Assembly (NCBI GenBank): GCA_015056565.1
Contig: SVGB01000005.1
Span: forward strand, 83,044-147,043
Direction of reading: 5' to 3'
Length of the DNA stretch: 64,000 bases
From: Butyrivibrio sp.
Lineage (GTDB): Bacteria > Bacillota > Clostridia > Lachnospirales > Lachnospiraceae
In this document: one piece after another, positions 36,884-45,026 of the stretch
Position numbering within the stretch: position 1 is the first letter of the stretch
Layout: each line of letters begins with the position of its first letter
Made by a program: the position numbers and the translations under genes
Notes under the pieces: generated by a model
Database searches by the model: none
The model's input: only the letters and a program-made list of their open reading frames with translations
Told to the model about the DNA's origin: nothing

Positions 36884-37849
36884 ATGGCAGGTATTAGGGA
36901 TATAGCGGAAAAGGCGGGAGTATCGCTGACTACAGTTTCCAACGTTCTTAATAAGAAGAAAAACGTTGGGAGTGCGACCAGGCAGAAGGTACTTGAGATC
37001 GCCAAGGAGCTTGGATATACCCACAAAGAGCAGAGCAGGTTTGACGGAAAAAGGCGCACTATAATAGTGAGCTTTAGTGATTTTGATACCCTTTATTATC
37101 TGGATATACTTCATGGGATAAGCGATTACGTAAGCAAGCAGGGATATCATATCCTCATATGTAATGGTGATGATCTGGCTCATTACTCGGATCCGGATGA
37201 GGTATGTGGCTGCATTATCTTAAGCTCATTGATCCAGGACTATCAGGTCCTGGCGGTGGCAGATAAGGGGCTTCCTGTGATAACTCTGGACAGAGAGCTT
37301 GAGCATCCAATGATCAAGGCAATGATCGTAAGTAACTACGAGGGCGAGAAGCAGCTCATGAAAAAGCTGGTAGATGAGGGCTTTAAGACCTTTGCATTTT
37401 TATCAGGACCCAATACTCCTGATAATAAGGAAAGATATGCGGCTTTCAGGGATGTACTTAAGGACAGCGGTATACCATTTAACCGAAACGACCTCTATGA
37501 GGGAGACTGGAAGGAAAAGAGTGGAGTACAGGCTGCAAGGCTCATCATGCTCCGGGACAAGATGCCAGGAGTTTTGGTTTGTGCCAACGACATGATGGCA
37601 ATTGGTGCCATAAGGCACTTCCAGGAAAATGGTATAAGAGTTCCTGATGACATCAGCGTTGTAGGATTTGATGACATCATCATTTCAAGATATCTGGGAC
37701 TTACAACAGTGAGCGTTCCTGACTATGAGAGAGGTTTTCTGGCTGGACAGGCTCTTTTAAACATCCTTGACAGAAACGGAGACTATGAAACCTACAGGAT
37801 TGGAGCCAGAGTTAAGTGGAGAAAAACAGCCCTTGGAAACCGGAGGTAA
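36884..37849 (+). CDS. LacI-family transcriptional regulator
   Basis: 321 residues. The LacI helix-turn-helix at the N-terminus (IRDIAEKAGVSLTTVSNVLN, hinge helix near 45-60) is followed by a periplasmic-binding-protein-like sugar sensor domain with VCANDMMAIGAIRHF and VVGFDDI. It lies directly upstream of the binding protein/GH65/PgmB/GH31 cluster and is the likely sugar-responsive repressor for it. The 40 bases between palindrome P2 and the start leave little room for a promoter. Confidence 0.93.
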   Translation: MAGIRDIAEKAGVSLTTVSNVLNKKKNVGSATRQKVLEIAKELGYTHKEQSRFDGKRRTIIVSFSDFDTLYYLDILHGISDYVSKQGYHILICNGDDLAHYSDPDEVCGCIILSSLIQDYQVLAVADKGLPVITLDRELEHPMIKAMIVSNYEGEKQLMKKLVDEGFKTFAFLSGPNTPDNKERYAAFRDVLKDSGIPFNRNDLYEGDWKEKSGVQAARLIMLRDKMPGVLVCANDMMAIGAIRHFQENGIRVPDDISVVGFDDIIISRYLGLTTVSVPDYERGFLAGQALLNILDRNGDYETYRIGARVKWRKTALGNRR

Positions 37850-37854
37850 ACCTG

Positions 37855-37900
37855 AATTTTACTAAAATTTACTAAAATAATAAAATGTTTTAGTAAAATT
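37855..37900 (+). promoter_or_regulatory. AT-rich inverted repeat after the lacI-type gene
   Basis: AATTTTACTAAAA (37855-37867) and TTTTAGTAAAATT (37888-37900) are perfect 13-bp inverted repeats with one extra TTTACTAAAA between. They could be an operator, but the site is followed by a terminator and does not look like a classic LacI operator. Confidence 0.35.
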
Positions 37901-37924
37901 TACAATGATTTAGTTAATTACACA

Positions 37925-37965
37925 ACCTTCCATGTGTGAATATCACATGTGGAAGGTCTTTTTTT
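37925..37965 (+). terminator. Rho-independent terminator of the lacI-type gene
   Basis: ACCTTCC-ATGTG pairs with CACAT-GTGGAAGGT and is followed by T7. Confidence 0.85.
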
Positions 37966-38075
37966 GTGGTAAACAGCCAAAAATTTTATGCAATATTGCG
38001 AGTTTTCTGGTTAATACCGTAGCATATAGACATAAACAAACGGGCATTATTTTTTTCATATAAAAGGAGGAAGAC

Positions 38076-39452
38076 ATGAAAAAGAAAGCTTTAACACTAA
38101 TGCTTGCAGCAACAACTACCCTGACATTTGCTCTGGCTGGTTGCGGCGTAAGCACAACAGGAACAGCAGACAACGCAAAGGCACCAGAGACAACAGAGAC
38201 CACTACTGCATCTGACGCAGCTGCTACAACAGAAGCTCAGGCAGATTCAGCAGAGGGAACAGTTGTAAGACTTGTTAACAACAAGGCAGAGATCCAGGAA
38301 GGCCTCACAAAGCTTGCTGATACTTACAAGGAGCAGACAGGTGTAACTATCGACATCGAGACTATTGGTGGTGGACAGGATACACAGGCTATCTTAAAGA
38401 ACTATTACCAGGCTGATGATATGCCAGACATCTTCGTATTCGAGGGAGATACACACTACGAGACATGGAAAGACCTTCTTGTAGACCTTTCAGACGAAGC
38501 ATGGACCAAGGATACAGAGGCTGAGTACGTTGCAGACGGCCATGTATACGGCTTCCCTACAACAACAGAGGCAATCGGACTTTCATATAACAAGTCAATC
38601 CTTGACAAGGCTGGCATTGACCCTAAGTCAATCACAGGTCCTGAGAGCATGAGAGCAGCTTTTGAAAAGATCGACTCCATGAAGGACGAGCTTGGACTTA
38701 CAGCAGTTGTCGGTTACTACACAGAGTCAGCTAACCTCTGGTGGACAGCAGGTCAGCACCTCTTTGGAACATACCTTGATTCCGGTCTTAAGAGAGACGA
38801 CACAACATACCTCGATCTTATCAACGACGGTGGAAAGCTTGACCTTGACCGTGCTAAGGCTTTTGCTGAGATGGTAGCTCTTTTCAACGAGTACACAGAT
38901 CCTAAGGGAATCTCAGGTTCCTATGATGACCAGGTTCTTGGATTTGCAAGCGGCCAGTACGCTTTCGTTACACAGGGTTCATGGATCGGCGCATCTATGA
39001 CAACAACTTATGCTGATCAGTATGCAGCATCTGGTAACTTCGAAGTAGGTATGATCCCTTACGCATTCATCGAGGGACAGGACACCATCCAGACCAATTC
39101 ACCTAACTGGTGGGGACTTTACAACGGCGGCAACGTAGATGCAGCTAAGGCATTCATTCAGTGGTGCTCACAGAATGACGGTGGCCAGGAAATCCTTGCT
39201 AAGGACTGCGGATGCGTATCACCTTTCACAACATCTGAGTTCGCTCCTGATGATCCATTTGCAGCAACTATTGGTGAGTACACAGCAGCAGGTAAGACAT
39301 CTGCATGGCACTGGCAGGGATGGAAGGCTGGACTTGCACAGAACGTAACTTCAGTTATCTTCCAGGATTTTGCTAAGGGTTCAATCAAAGATACAGATCA
39401 GTTCATCGATACACTTCAGAAAGCACTTGAGGCATATTATGCACAACAGTAA
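38076..39452 (+). CDS. Sugar ABC transporter substrate-binding lipoprotein
   Basis: 458 residues. A type II signal peptide with lipobox LAGC (Cys23) is followed by an Ala/Thr-rich linker (about 25-60) and an extracellular solute-binding fold of the maltose/maltodextrin type. It delivers an oligosaccharide to membrane permeases. No permease or ATPase gene follows: the stop overlaps the GH65 gene, and no MalF/MalG-like gene occurs in the window. It must therefore use permeases encoded elsewhere. AAAGGAGG precedes the start. Gene context suggests maltose or another alpha-glucoside as ligand. Confidence 0.93.
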   Translation: MKKKALTLMLAATTTLTFALAGCGVSTTGTADNAKAPETTETTTASDAAATTEAQADSAEGTVVRLVNNKAEIQEGLTKLADTYKEQTGVTIDIETIGGGQDTQAILKNYYQADDMPDIFVFEGDTHYETWKDLLVDLSDEAWTKDTEAEYVADGHVYGFPTTTEAIGLSYNKSILDKAGIDPKSITGPESMRAAFEKIDSMKDELGLTAVVGYYTESANLWWTAGQHLFGTYLDSGLKRDDTTYLDLINDGGKLDLDRAKAFAEMVALFNEYTDPKGISGSYDDQVLGFASGQYAFVTQGSWIGASMTTTYADQYAASGNFEVGMIPYAFIEGQDTIQTNSPNWWGLYNGGNVDAAKAFIQWCSQNDGGQEILAKDCGCVSPFTTSEFAPDDPFAATIGEYTAAGKTSAWHWQGWKAGLAQNVTSVIFQDFAKGSIKDTDQFIDTLQKALEAYYAQQ

Positions 39453-41751
39453 TCGTGTCATCAGACGTGATGAGAGATACGATAACAAAATACTTAGATT
39501 AAACGAAACATTGTTTTCAAATGCCAATGGGTACATTGGAGTTAGGGGCACACTTGAAGAAGGTGTGCCCGCTGACTTTTCGACTATGAGAGGCATGTAC
39601 CTGGCGGGAGTTTATGAGACTATCCCAATGAAGCAGGCTGAGAGCCTGTGTAACCTCATCGAGGAAAAGCAGACAATGTTAAACGTTGCAGATACCCAGT
39701 CAATAGACCTTTACATCTGCGGCGAGAGATTCGATATGGGAACGGGAGAGCTTATCTCAAACCAGAGGATCCTTGATATGGATCAGGGCTTTACTTCCAG
39801 GGAAATAGTCTGGAAGAGTCCCCTTGGAAACACGGTAAAGATTGTTACAAAGAGAGTGGCTCACCTTGACATTCCACAGCTCTTTACCATTGAGTACAGT
39901 GTGAAGTCCCTGGATTTTGACGGAGAGATAGTCTTTGATTCCTGGCATATTGCAGACGTCAAGAACTACTCAGATCCAACAGATCCGCGTCTTGCTTCTG
40001 AGAGCTCTTCATACCTGGAGGTTACAAGCTCTGAGGTTGTGGGAGATGTCACTTTGTGCGTCAGCCGCACCAAGGTAAGTGGCATCAGCATAGCGTCTGC
40101 TTCAGCACACCTTTTATTTGGCGAGGACGATCACATAGAGGTCTGCGACAATGACAATGACAAGAGGCTTTGCAGCTACATAAAGGCTCACATCTGTCAG
40201 GATCAGGAGATAAGTCTTTTAAAGTTTTGCACTTTTTCAGATTCACTTAGGTGTGACGATCCAAAAAATGACGCCCATAAAGTTCTTTTGGATGCTATGA
40301 AAAAAGTGGGCACTGATGGAAAAGGCCTTAAGGATCTATACGACAGACAGAGCGCTATACTTAAGGAATTTTGGCTACGGTCAGGAATGGAGATCATGGG
40401 AGATGAGGATCTTAACCTCTCAATGAGCTTTAACATGTACGAGCTCTTTTGCTCTGCTCCAAGGACTCCTGGCTACAGTATGGCGGCAAAGGGCCTTACT
40501 GGTGAAGGCTACGAAGGTCACTATTTCTGGGATACAGAGATGTATGCACTGCCTTTCTTTACCCTGACAGATACTGACCTTGCAAAAAATATCCTTCATT
40601 TCAGATACAAGACACTTGATAAAGCGAGAGAAAATGCAGTACTGCTTGGGCACAAAAAAGGCGCTCTCTACCCCTGGAGAACTATTACAGGGCAGGAGTG
40701 CTCAGGCTACTTCCCAAGCGGAACAGCTGCATATCACATAAATGGTGCAGTTTCTTATGCCATAGTTCAGTACTACCTCACTACTGGCGATAAGGACTTT
40801 ATCTTAAAGGAGGGAGCTGAGATTTTAATTGAGACGTCACGTCTCTGGCTGGATACAGGCAACTTCGACAGGAAGGGCAATTTTGTTATCAACGAAGTTA
40901 CAGGCCCTGATGAGTACACCTGTATGGTGGACAACAATTTTTACACCAACTGCATGGCAGCTCATGGCATGAAGTGGACCTTAAAGCTCCTTAAGAAATA
41001 CGAAGATACGCCGGAAATTATCAGCCTGAAGCAGAGGCTCTGCTTAACAGATATGGAGCTTTCAGATATCAAAAAGGCTGCTGATAATATTTACCTTCCA
41101 TACGATGAAGAACTGGGGATCAATCCACAGGATGATTCTTTCCTTCAAAAGCCCATCTGGGACCTTGAGGCAACTCCTAAGGAGGAGTTTCCCCTTCTTC
41201 TTCATTACCATCCGCTGCACCTGTACAGATATCAGGTATGCAAGCAGGCGGATACAGTACTTGCACATTTTCTTTTCCCAGACAGCGCAGATAAGACCAC
41301 TCAGGAAAAGAGCTTCAGGTACTATGAAAAGATAACAACCCACGATTCCTCGCTTTCTACCTGCGTATTTTCAATGCAGGCATCAAGGCTTGGACTATTC
41401 GATGAAGCTGTCTCCTACCTGGGAGATTCAGCTAAGCTTGACCTTCTCAACCTTCACGGCAATAGCTCTGATGGTGTTCATACAGCCAATATGGGCGGTT
41501 CTTACATGGCATTTGTGTTTGGTTTTGGAGGGGTGAAGATCACTGAAGAGGGCCTTTCTATCAATCCATTTTTGCCCGGGACAGTAACGGGCTACTCCTT
41601 TAAATTCGGTTACTTTGGAAGGCTCCTTCAGTTATCTATAAATGAAAAAGAGATGGTCGTAGAACTTATAAGCGGCGACGAGATTTCTTTTGAACATAAA
41701 GGAAAAACCTATACTATCAACGGAGGTGAGAAATGCAGTATAAAGCAGTGA
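39439..41751 (+). CDS. Glycoside hydrolase family 65 phosphorylase (maltose phosphorylase-like)
   Basis: 770 residues. Splits an alpha-glucobiose with phosphate to glucose and beta-glucose-1-phosphate. The three-domain GH65 plan is seen: N-terminal beta-sandwich, (alpha/alpha)6 barrel with the general acid Glu492 in EVTGPDEY, then YRYQVCKQADTV and a C-terminal beta domain. The frame is open from 39370, but the ATG at 39439, with GAGG six bases upstream, overlaps the previous gene by only 14 bases and gives a normal N-terminus. The next gene, overlapping by 19 bases, is beta-phosphoglucomutase, the usual partner of maltose phosphorylase. Kojibiose, nigerose or trehalose specificity is possible. 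Confidence 0.92.
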   Translation: MHNSNRVIRRDERYDNKILRLNETLFSNANGYIGVRGTLEEGVPADFSTMRGMYLAGVYETIPMKQAESLCNLIEEKQTMLNVADTQSIDLYICGERFDMGTGELISNQRILDMDQGFTSREIVWKSPLGNTVKIVTKRVAHLDIPQLFTIEYSVKSLDFDGEIVFDSWHIADVKNYSDPTDPRLASESSSYLEVTSSEVVGDVTLCVSRTKVSGISIASASAHLLFGEDDHIEVCDNDNDKRLCSYIKAHICQDQEISLLKFCTFSDSLRCDDPKNDAHKVLLDAMKKVGTDGKGLKDLYDRQSAILKEFWLRSGMEIMGDEDLNLSMSFNMYELFCSAPRTPGYSMAAKGLTGEGYEGHYFWDTEMYALPFFTLTDTDLAKNILHFRYKTLDKARENAVLLGHKKGALYPWRTITGQECSGYFPSGTAAYHINGAVSYAIVQYYLTTGDKDFILKEGAEILIETSRLWLDTGNFDRKGNFVINEVTGPDEYTCMVDNNFYTNCMAAHGMKWTLKLLKKYEDTPEIISLKQRLCLTDMELSDIKKAADNIYLPYDEELGINPQDDSFLQKPIWDLEATPKEEFPLLLHYHPLHLYRYQVCKQADTVLAHFLFPDSADKTTQEKSFRYYEKITTHDSSLSTCVFSMQASRLGLFDEAVSYLGDSAKLDLLNLHGNSSDGVHTANMGGSYMAFVFGFGGVKITEEGLSINPFLPGTVTGYSFKFGYFGRLLQLSINEKEMVVELISGDEISFEHKGKTYTINGGEKCSIKQ

Positions 41752-42371
41752 TTTTTGACCTGGACGGAGTACTGGTCTTTACTGACAAGTATCACTTCAA
41801 GGCGTGGAAAAAGCTGGCAGAAAAGCTCTCCATAGACTTTACAGAAAAAGACAATGACAGGCTTCGCGGAGTCAGCAGGGCAGAGAGTCTTGAGATCATT
41901 CTTGAAAAGTATAAGGGAAAGCCCACTTCTGAGGCTCAGAAGCAGGAATACCTTGCGGAAAAAAATGACACCTACAGGCAGTTTCTTGGAGATATGAACA
42001 GGAATGATGTTTCTGACGTTGTCAGGGACACTTTAAAAAAGCTTCGTGAGAGTGGATATCGTCTTGCAATCGGCTCATCCAGCAAGAATACAGCATACAT
42101 CCTTGAAAGAACAGAGCTTACAGACGCCTTTGACGCAGTAGCTGACGGGACAATGATCACAAAGTCCAAGCCAGATCCTGAGGTGTTTTTAAAGGCGGCT
42201 GAGCTCCTTAGGGAGACCCCCTCAAACTGCCTTGTAGTTGAGGATGCAGACGCAGGCGTTACAGCAGCCCATGCGGCAGGCATGGATGCGGCTGCAATTG
42301 GCGCAGCCACAAAGAGTCAGCGGGCAGACTATAACCTTGAGGCGTTTTCAGATCTTTTGAGAATACTTTAA
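41733..42371 (+). CDS. pgmB: Beta-phosphoglucomutase
   Basis: 212 residues, HAD superfamily. Converts beta-glucose-1-phosphate to glucose-6-phosphate via beta-glucose-1,6-bisphosphate. The nucleophile is Asp9 and the acid/base Asp11, in FDLDGVLVFTDKYHF, matching the beta-PGM form of motif I. IGSSSKN is motif II, and motif IV is VVEDADAG. It overlaps the GH65 gene, giving tight coupling of phosphorolysis to glycolysis. The stop is followed within 15 bases by tandem GACACGGGGACGG repeats and palindrome P3. Confidence 0.93.
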   Translation: MQYKAVIFDLDGVLVFTDKYHFKAWKKLAEKLSIDFTEKDNDRLRGVSRAESLEIILEKYKGKPTSEAQKQEYLAEKNDTYRQFLGDMNRNDVSDVVRDTLKKLRESGYRLAIGSSSKNTAYILERTELTDAFDAVADGTMITKSKPDPEVFLKAAELLRETPSNCLVVEDADAGVTAAHAAGMDAAAIGAATKSQRADYNLEAFSDLLRIL

Positions 42372-42381
42372 AGATGAAGGT

Positions 42382-42549
42382 GACACGGGGACGGATAAGA
42401 CACGGGGACGGTTCTGGGATAAGACACGGGGACGGTTCTGCTGGGATGAGACACGGGGACGGTTCTTTTGTCTTATTTTATCAAGATAAAACAAGACAAA
42501 AGAACCGTCCCCGTGTCTCATCCCAGCAGAACCGTCCCCGTGTCTTATC
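42382..42549. repeat. Tandem GACACGGGGACGG units leading into palindrome P3 (65-bp arms)
   Basis: Palindrome arms 42418-42482 and 42485-42549 pair over 65 positions with one mismatch and a 2-base loop. GACACGGGGACGG occurs four times on the plus strand (about 42382, 42399, 42423 and 42450), two of them inside the left arm, spaced 17-27 bases apart with GGTTCT after most copies. It lies between pgmB and the GH31 gene. Confidence 0.93.
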
Positions 42550-42623
42550 ATCCCCGTGCCTTTTCTCAGAACCATCCTCATCGACTCTTTTTATGCTAGA
42601 ATTAATTAACAGGAGGAAAAAAC

Positions 42624-44582
42624 ATGATAAGAAAATTCAGGATAGGTGATCCGATACCAACAGATGCTGTGGTCATGGATATAGAACTTTCAGAGGGAAG
42701 TATTCCTTATTTTGACACCGATAAAGAGGCTAAAGAGCTAGCTCTTTTCCTTGAGGAAGATGACAAAGTATTTGGCCTTGGCGAGACTGTAAGGGGCATC
42801 AACAAAAGAGGATGGCTCTATGTCAGCAACAATTCGGATGACCCGAATCATACCGAAAACAAGCACTCCCTCTATGCATCCCAGAACTTTTTGATCGTTT
42901 TTTCCAAAAAGAAAACCTTCGGAATATACATTGATACTCCAGGACGTGTGAGCTTTGATATTGGCTACACATTCCACAACAAGATGAGCATTTCTTTTGA
43001 GGACTTTGATGCGGACATCTATGTGATCGACGGAGACAGCGCAGAGGATATCGTCTCATCCTTCAGACATATTATCGGACGAAGCTACATACCACCAAAG
43101 TGGGCATTTGGTTTTGGCCAGAGCAGATGGAGCTACTTGACTGCTGATGAAGTAAGAGAAGTGGCAGATAAGTACCAGGCAGCTGGCATTCCCATCGATA
43201 TGATCTATCTTGATATCGACTACATGGAGAGATACAAGGACTTCACTATTGATGAAAAAGCTTTCCCCAATTTCCCGGAGTTTGTTAAGGAGATGAAAAA
43301 CAGGGGAATCCACCTTGTGCCTATTATCGACGCCGGTGTTAAGATTGAAGATGGCTATGACATCTATGAGGAAGGCGTAAGTGGCGACTACTTTGTGAAA
43401 AAAGAAAACGGAGAAAACCTTGTGGCGGCTGTATGGCCAGGTAAAGTACACTTCCCGGACTTTCTCAAGGATGAAGCAAGGGCGTGGTTTGGCAGCAAGT
43501 ACAAAATCTTAACTGACGTTGGAATTGAAGGCTTTTGGAATGATATGAATGAGCCTGCGATTTTCTATACAGAAGATCATTTAAACGAGGTATTTGACCA
43601 GATAGACACCTATAAGGGCAAGAACCTGGGAGTCAGGGAATTCTTTGGATTTAGGGACCTTATTGCCCATATCAGCAACAACGAAGCTGATTATAAGAGG
43701 TTCTACCATGAGTACAAGGGCAGGAAGATAAGACACGACAAGGTTCACAATATCTTTGGCTACAACATGACAAGGGCAGCAGGAGAGGCCTTTGAAAAGA
43801 TATCTCCGGATAAGAGAATCCTTATGTTCTCAAGATCTTCTTTCATAGGAGCTCACAGATACGGAGGAATATGGTGCGGAGATAACCATTCCTGGTGGTC
43901 ACATCTTCTTATGAACATTCAGGAGATGCCAGCTCTTTCAATGACAGGATTTCTTTATTCCGGTGCTGATATAGGCGGATTCGACAGCGATGTTACAGAG
44001 GACCTGCTTCTTAGATGGGCAGCCTTTGGAATCTTTACACCGCTGTTTAGGAATCACTCCGCAGAAGGCACAAGGCGTCAGGAGTTTTACCGCTTTGAAA
44101 ACATACCTGCCTTCAGGAATATAGTGAACTTAAGATATGCACTTGTTCCATATCTTTATTCTGAGTACATGAAGGCTGTCCTTAATGACAGGATGCTCTT
44201 TAAGCCTCTTTGCTTTGAATATGACGATGACAGAAGTTCTCAGATCGAGGATCAGCTCCTTCTTGGAGAGAGCCTAATGCTTGCTCCGATATATACCCAG
44301 AACGCCACAGGCAGATATGTATATCTTCCTGAGGACATGAAGCTTATAAGATTCAGATCCTTTGACGACTACGATGAGGAGATCATTGAAAAGGGCGATC
44401 ACTACATCGAGGCAGAGCTTGATGAGATACTGGTATTTGTAAGAAAAGGACATGTGCTTCCACTTGCAGAGCCTTCAAAGGGCATGGGAGATGTCACAAA
44501 AGATGACCTTTCATATATCTGCTTTGAAGCTGAGCCTTCATCCTATGAACTGTACACCGACGATGGCATCAGCAGGATCTGA
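42624..44582 (+). CDS. Alpha-glucosidase, glycoside hydrolase family 31
   Basis: 652 residues, no signal peptide, so it is an intracellular enzyme that removes alpha-linked glucose from short oligosaccharides. GH31 landmarks: the N-terminal beta-sandwich, FGQSRWSYLTADEV, the catalytic nucleophile Asp307 in GFWNDMNEP, RSSFIGAHRYGGIWCGDNHS with the acid/base region, and YSGADIGGF. It is a short form without a long C-terminal extension. AGGAGG precedes the start. It completes the alpha-glucoside cluster but is separated from pgmB by palindrome P3, which might alter its expression relative to the upstream genes. Confidence 0.94.
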   Translation: MIRKFRIGDPIPTDAVVMDIELSEGSIPYFDTDKEAKELALFLEEDDKVFGLGETVRGINKRGWLYVSNNSDDPNHTENKHSLYASQNFLIVFSKKKTFGIYIDTPGRVSFDIGYTFHNKMSISFEDFDADIYVIDGDSAEDIVSSFRHIIGRSYIPPKWAFGFGQSRWSYLTADEVREVADKYQAAGIPIDMIYLDIDYMERYKDFTIDEKAFPNFPEFVKEMKNRGIHLVPIIDAGVKIEDGYDIYEEGVSGDYFVKKENGENLVAAVWPGKVHFPDFLKDEARAWFGSKYKILTDVGIEGFWNDMNEPAIFYTEDHLNEVFDQIDTYKGKNLGVREFFGFRDLIAHISNNEADYKRFYHEYKGRKIRHDKVHNIFGYNMTRAAGEAFEKISPDKRILMFSRSSFIGAHRYGGIWCGDNHSWWSHLLMNIQEMPALSMTGFLYSGADIGGFDSDVTEDLLLRWAAFGIFTPLFRNHSAEGTRRQEFYRFENIPAFRNIVNLRYALVPYLYSEYMKAVLNDRMLFKPLCFEYDDDRSSQIEDQLLLGESLMLAPIYTQNATGRYVYLPEDMKLIRFRSFDDYDEEIIEKGDHYIEAELDEILVFVRKGHVLPLAEPSKGMGDVTKDDLSYICFEAEPSSYELYTDDGISRI

Positions 44583-44594
44583 AAAATGACGAAA

Positions 44595-44662
44595 CAAGAC
44601 ACTAGAACCGTCCCCGTGTCTTGTTGTGCACAATGAGACACGGGGACGGTTCTAGTGTCTTG
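44595..44662. repeat. Palindrome P4, 26-bp perfect arms
   Basis: Arms 44595-44620 and 44637-44662 are exact reverse complements around a 16-base loop that itself contains TTGTGCACAA. The arm reads CAAGACACTAGAACCGTCCC and on. It starts 12 bases after the GH31 stop codon and shares the ACGGGGACGGTTCT core with P3. Confidence 0.93.
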
Positions 44663-44669
44663 AAATGAG

Positions 44670-44702
44670 AAAACCCCTTAGGAATTGTTCCTAAGGGGTT
44701 TT
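44670..44702. terminator. Bidirectional terminator between GH31 and the 52-aa gene
   Basis: AAAACCCCTTAGGAA (44670-44684) and TTCCTAAGGGGTTTT (44688-44702) pair perfectly over 15 bp, with T/A runs on both sides. Confidence 0.85.
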
Positions 44703-44713
44703 ACTATTCATGT

Positions 44714-44872
44714 TTAACTGTGAATACTTCTTAACATTTCTATGGCTGTCTGAGGTTTCTTCTCATCCCTGCCAATATAATCATACTTATTAAGAAGTCT
44801 AGCTCTCATCTCTTCTGGATGATTGTAGAGCTGATCCATTATCCTGTCAAAGGCCAGTTTCCATTCTCCCAT
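44714..44872 (-). CDS. Small protein, 52 aa
   Basis: Begins MGEWKLAFDRIMDQLYNHPE and ends with EMLRSIHS. It is soluble, helical and charged. Family not recognised. Several signals support a real gene: a textbook AAGGAGGT site seven bases before the ATG, a strong promoter (44927-44955), and a terminator right after the stop. It lies downstream of a diguanylate cyclase gene but has its own promoter. Confidence 0.75.
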   Translation of the reverse strand: MGEWKLAFDRIMDQLYNHPEEMRARLLNKYDYIGRDEKKPQTAIEMLRSIHS

Positions 44873-44926
44873 CTCGTTACCTCCTTAAAGGTGAAAAAAA
44901 CAAGTTGAAATCACGTAGCGAGAACT

Positions 44927-44955
44927 ATCATAACGAAAAAGCCTTTTCTTGGCAA
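44927..44955 (-). promoter_or_regulatory. Promoter of the 52-aa gene
   Basis: Minus strand: -35 TTGCCA (44950-44955), a 17-base spacer and -10 TATGAT (44927-44932). Each box matches the consensus in five of six bases. Confidence 0.75.
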
Positions 44956-45026
44956 TGATAAAAGAACTAAAAAAGTATGAAAAAACTATGTTTTTTTGTG
45001 AATTATTATTTGGCAGAACTTACTTC

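Noticed and set aside
42382..42480. Possible small CRISPR array (four GACACGGGGACGG copies)
   Set aside because: Repeats are 13-19 bases with gaps of only a few bases, they pass into a palindrome, and no cas gene is nearby.
42348..42649. Open frames on both strands encoding repeats of RHGDGS and NRPRVLS
   Set aside because: They are translations of the tandem units and the palindrome. The two strands give nearly the same peptide because the DNA is self-complementary. No ribosome site supports them.
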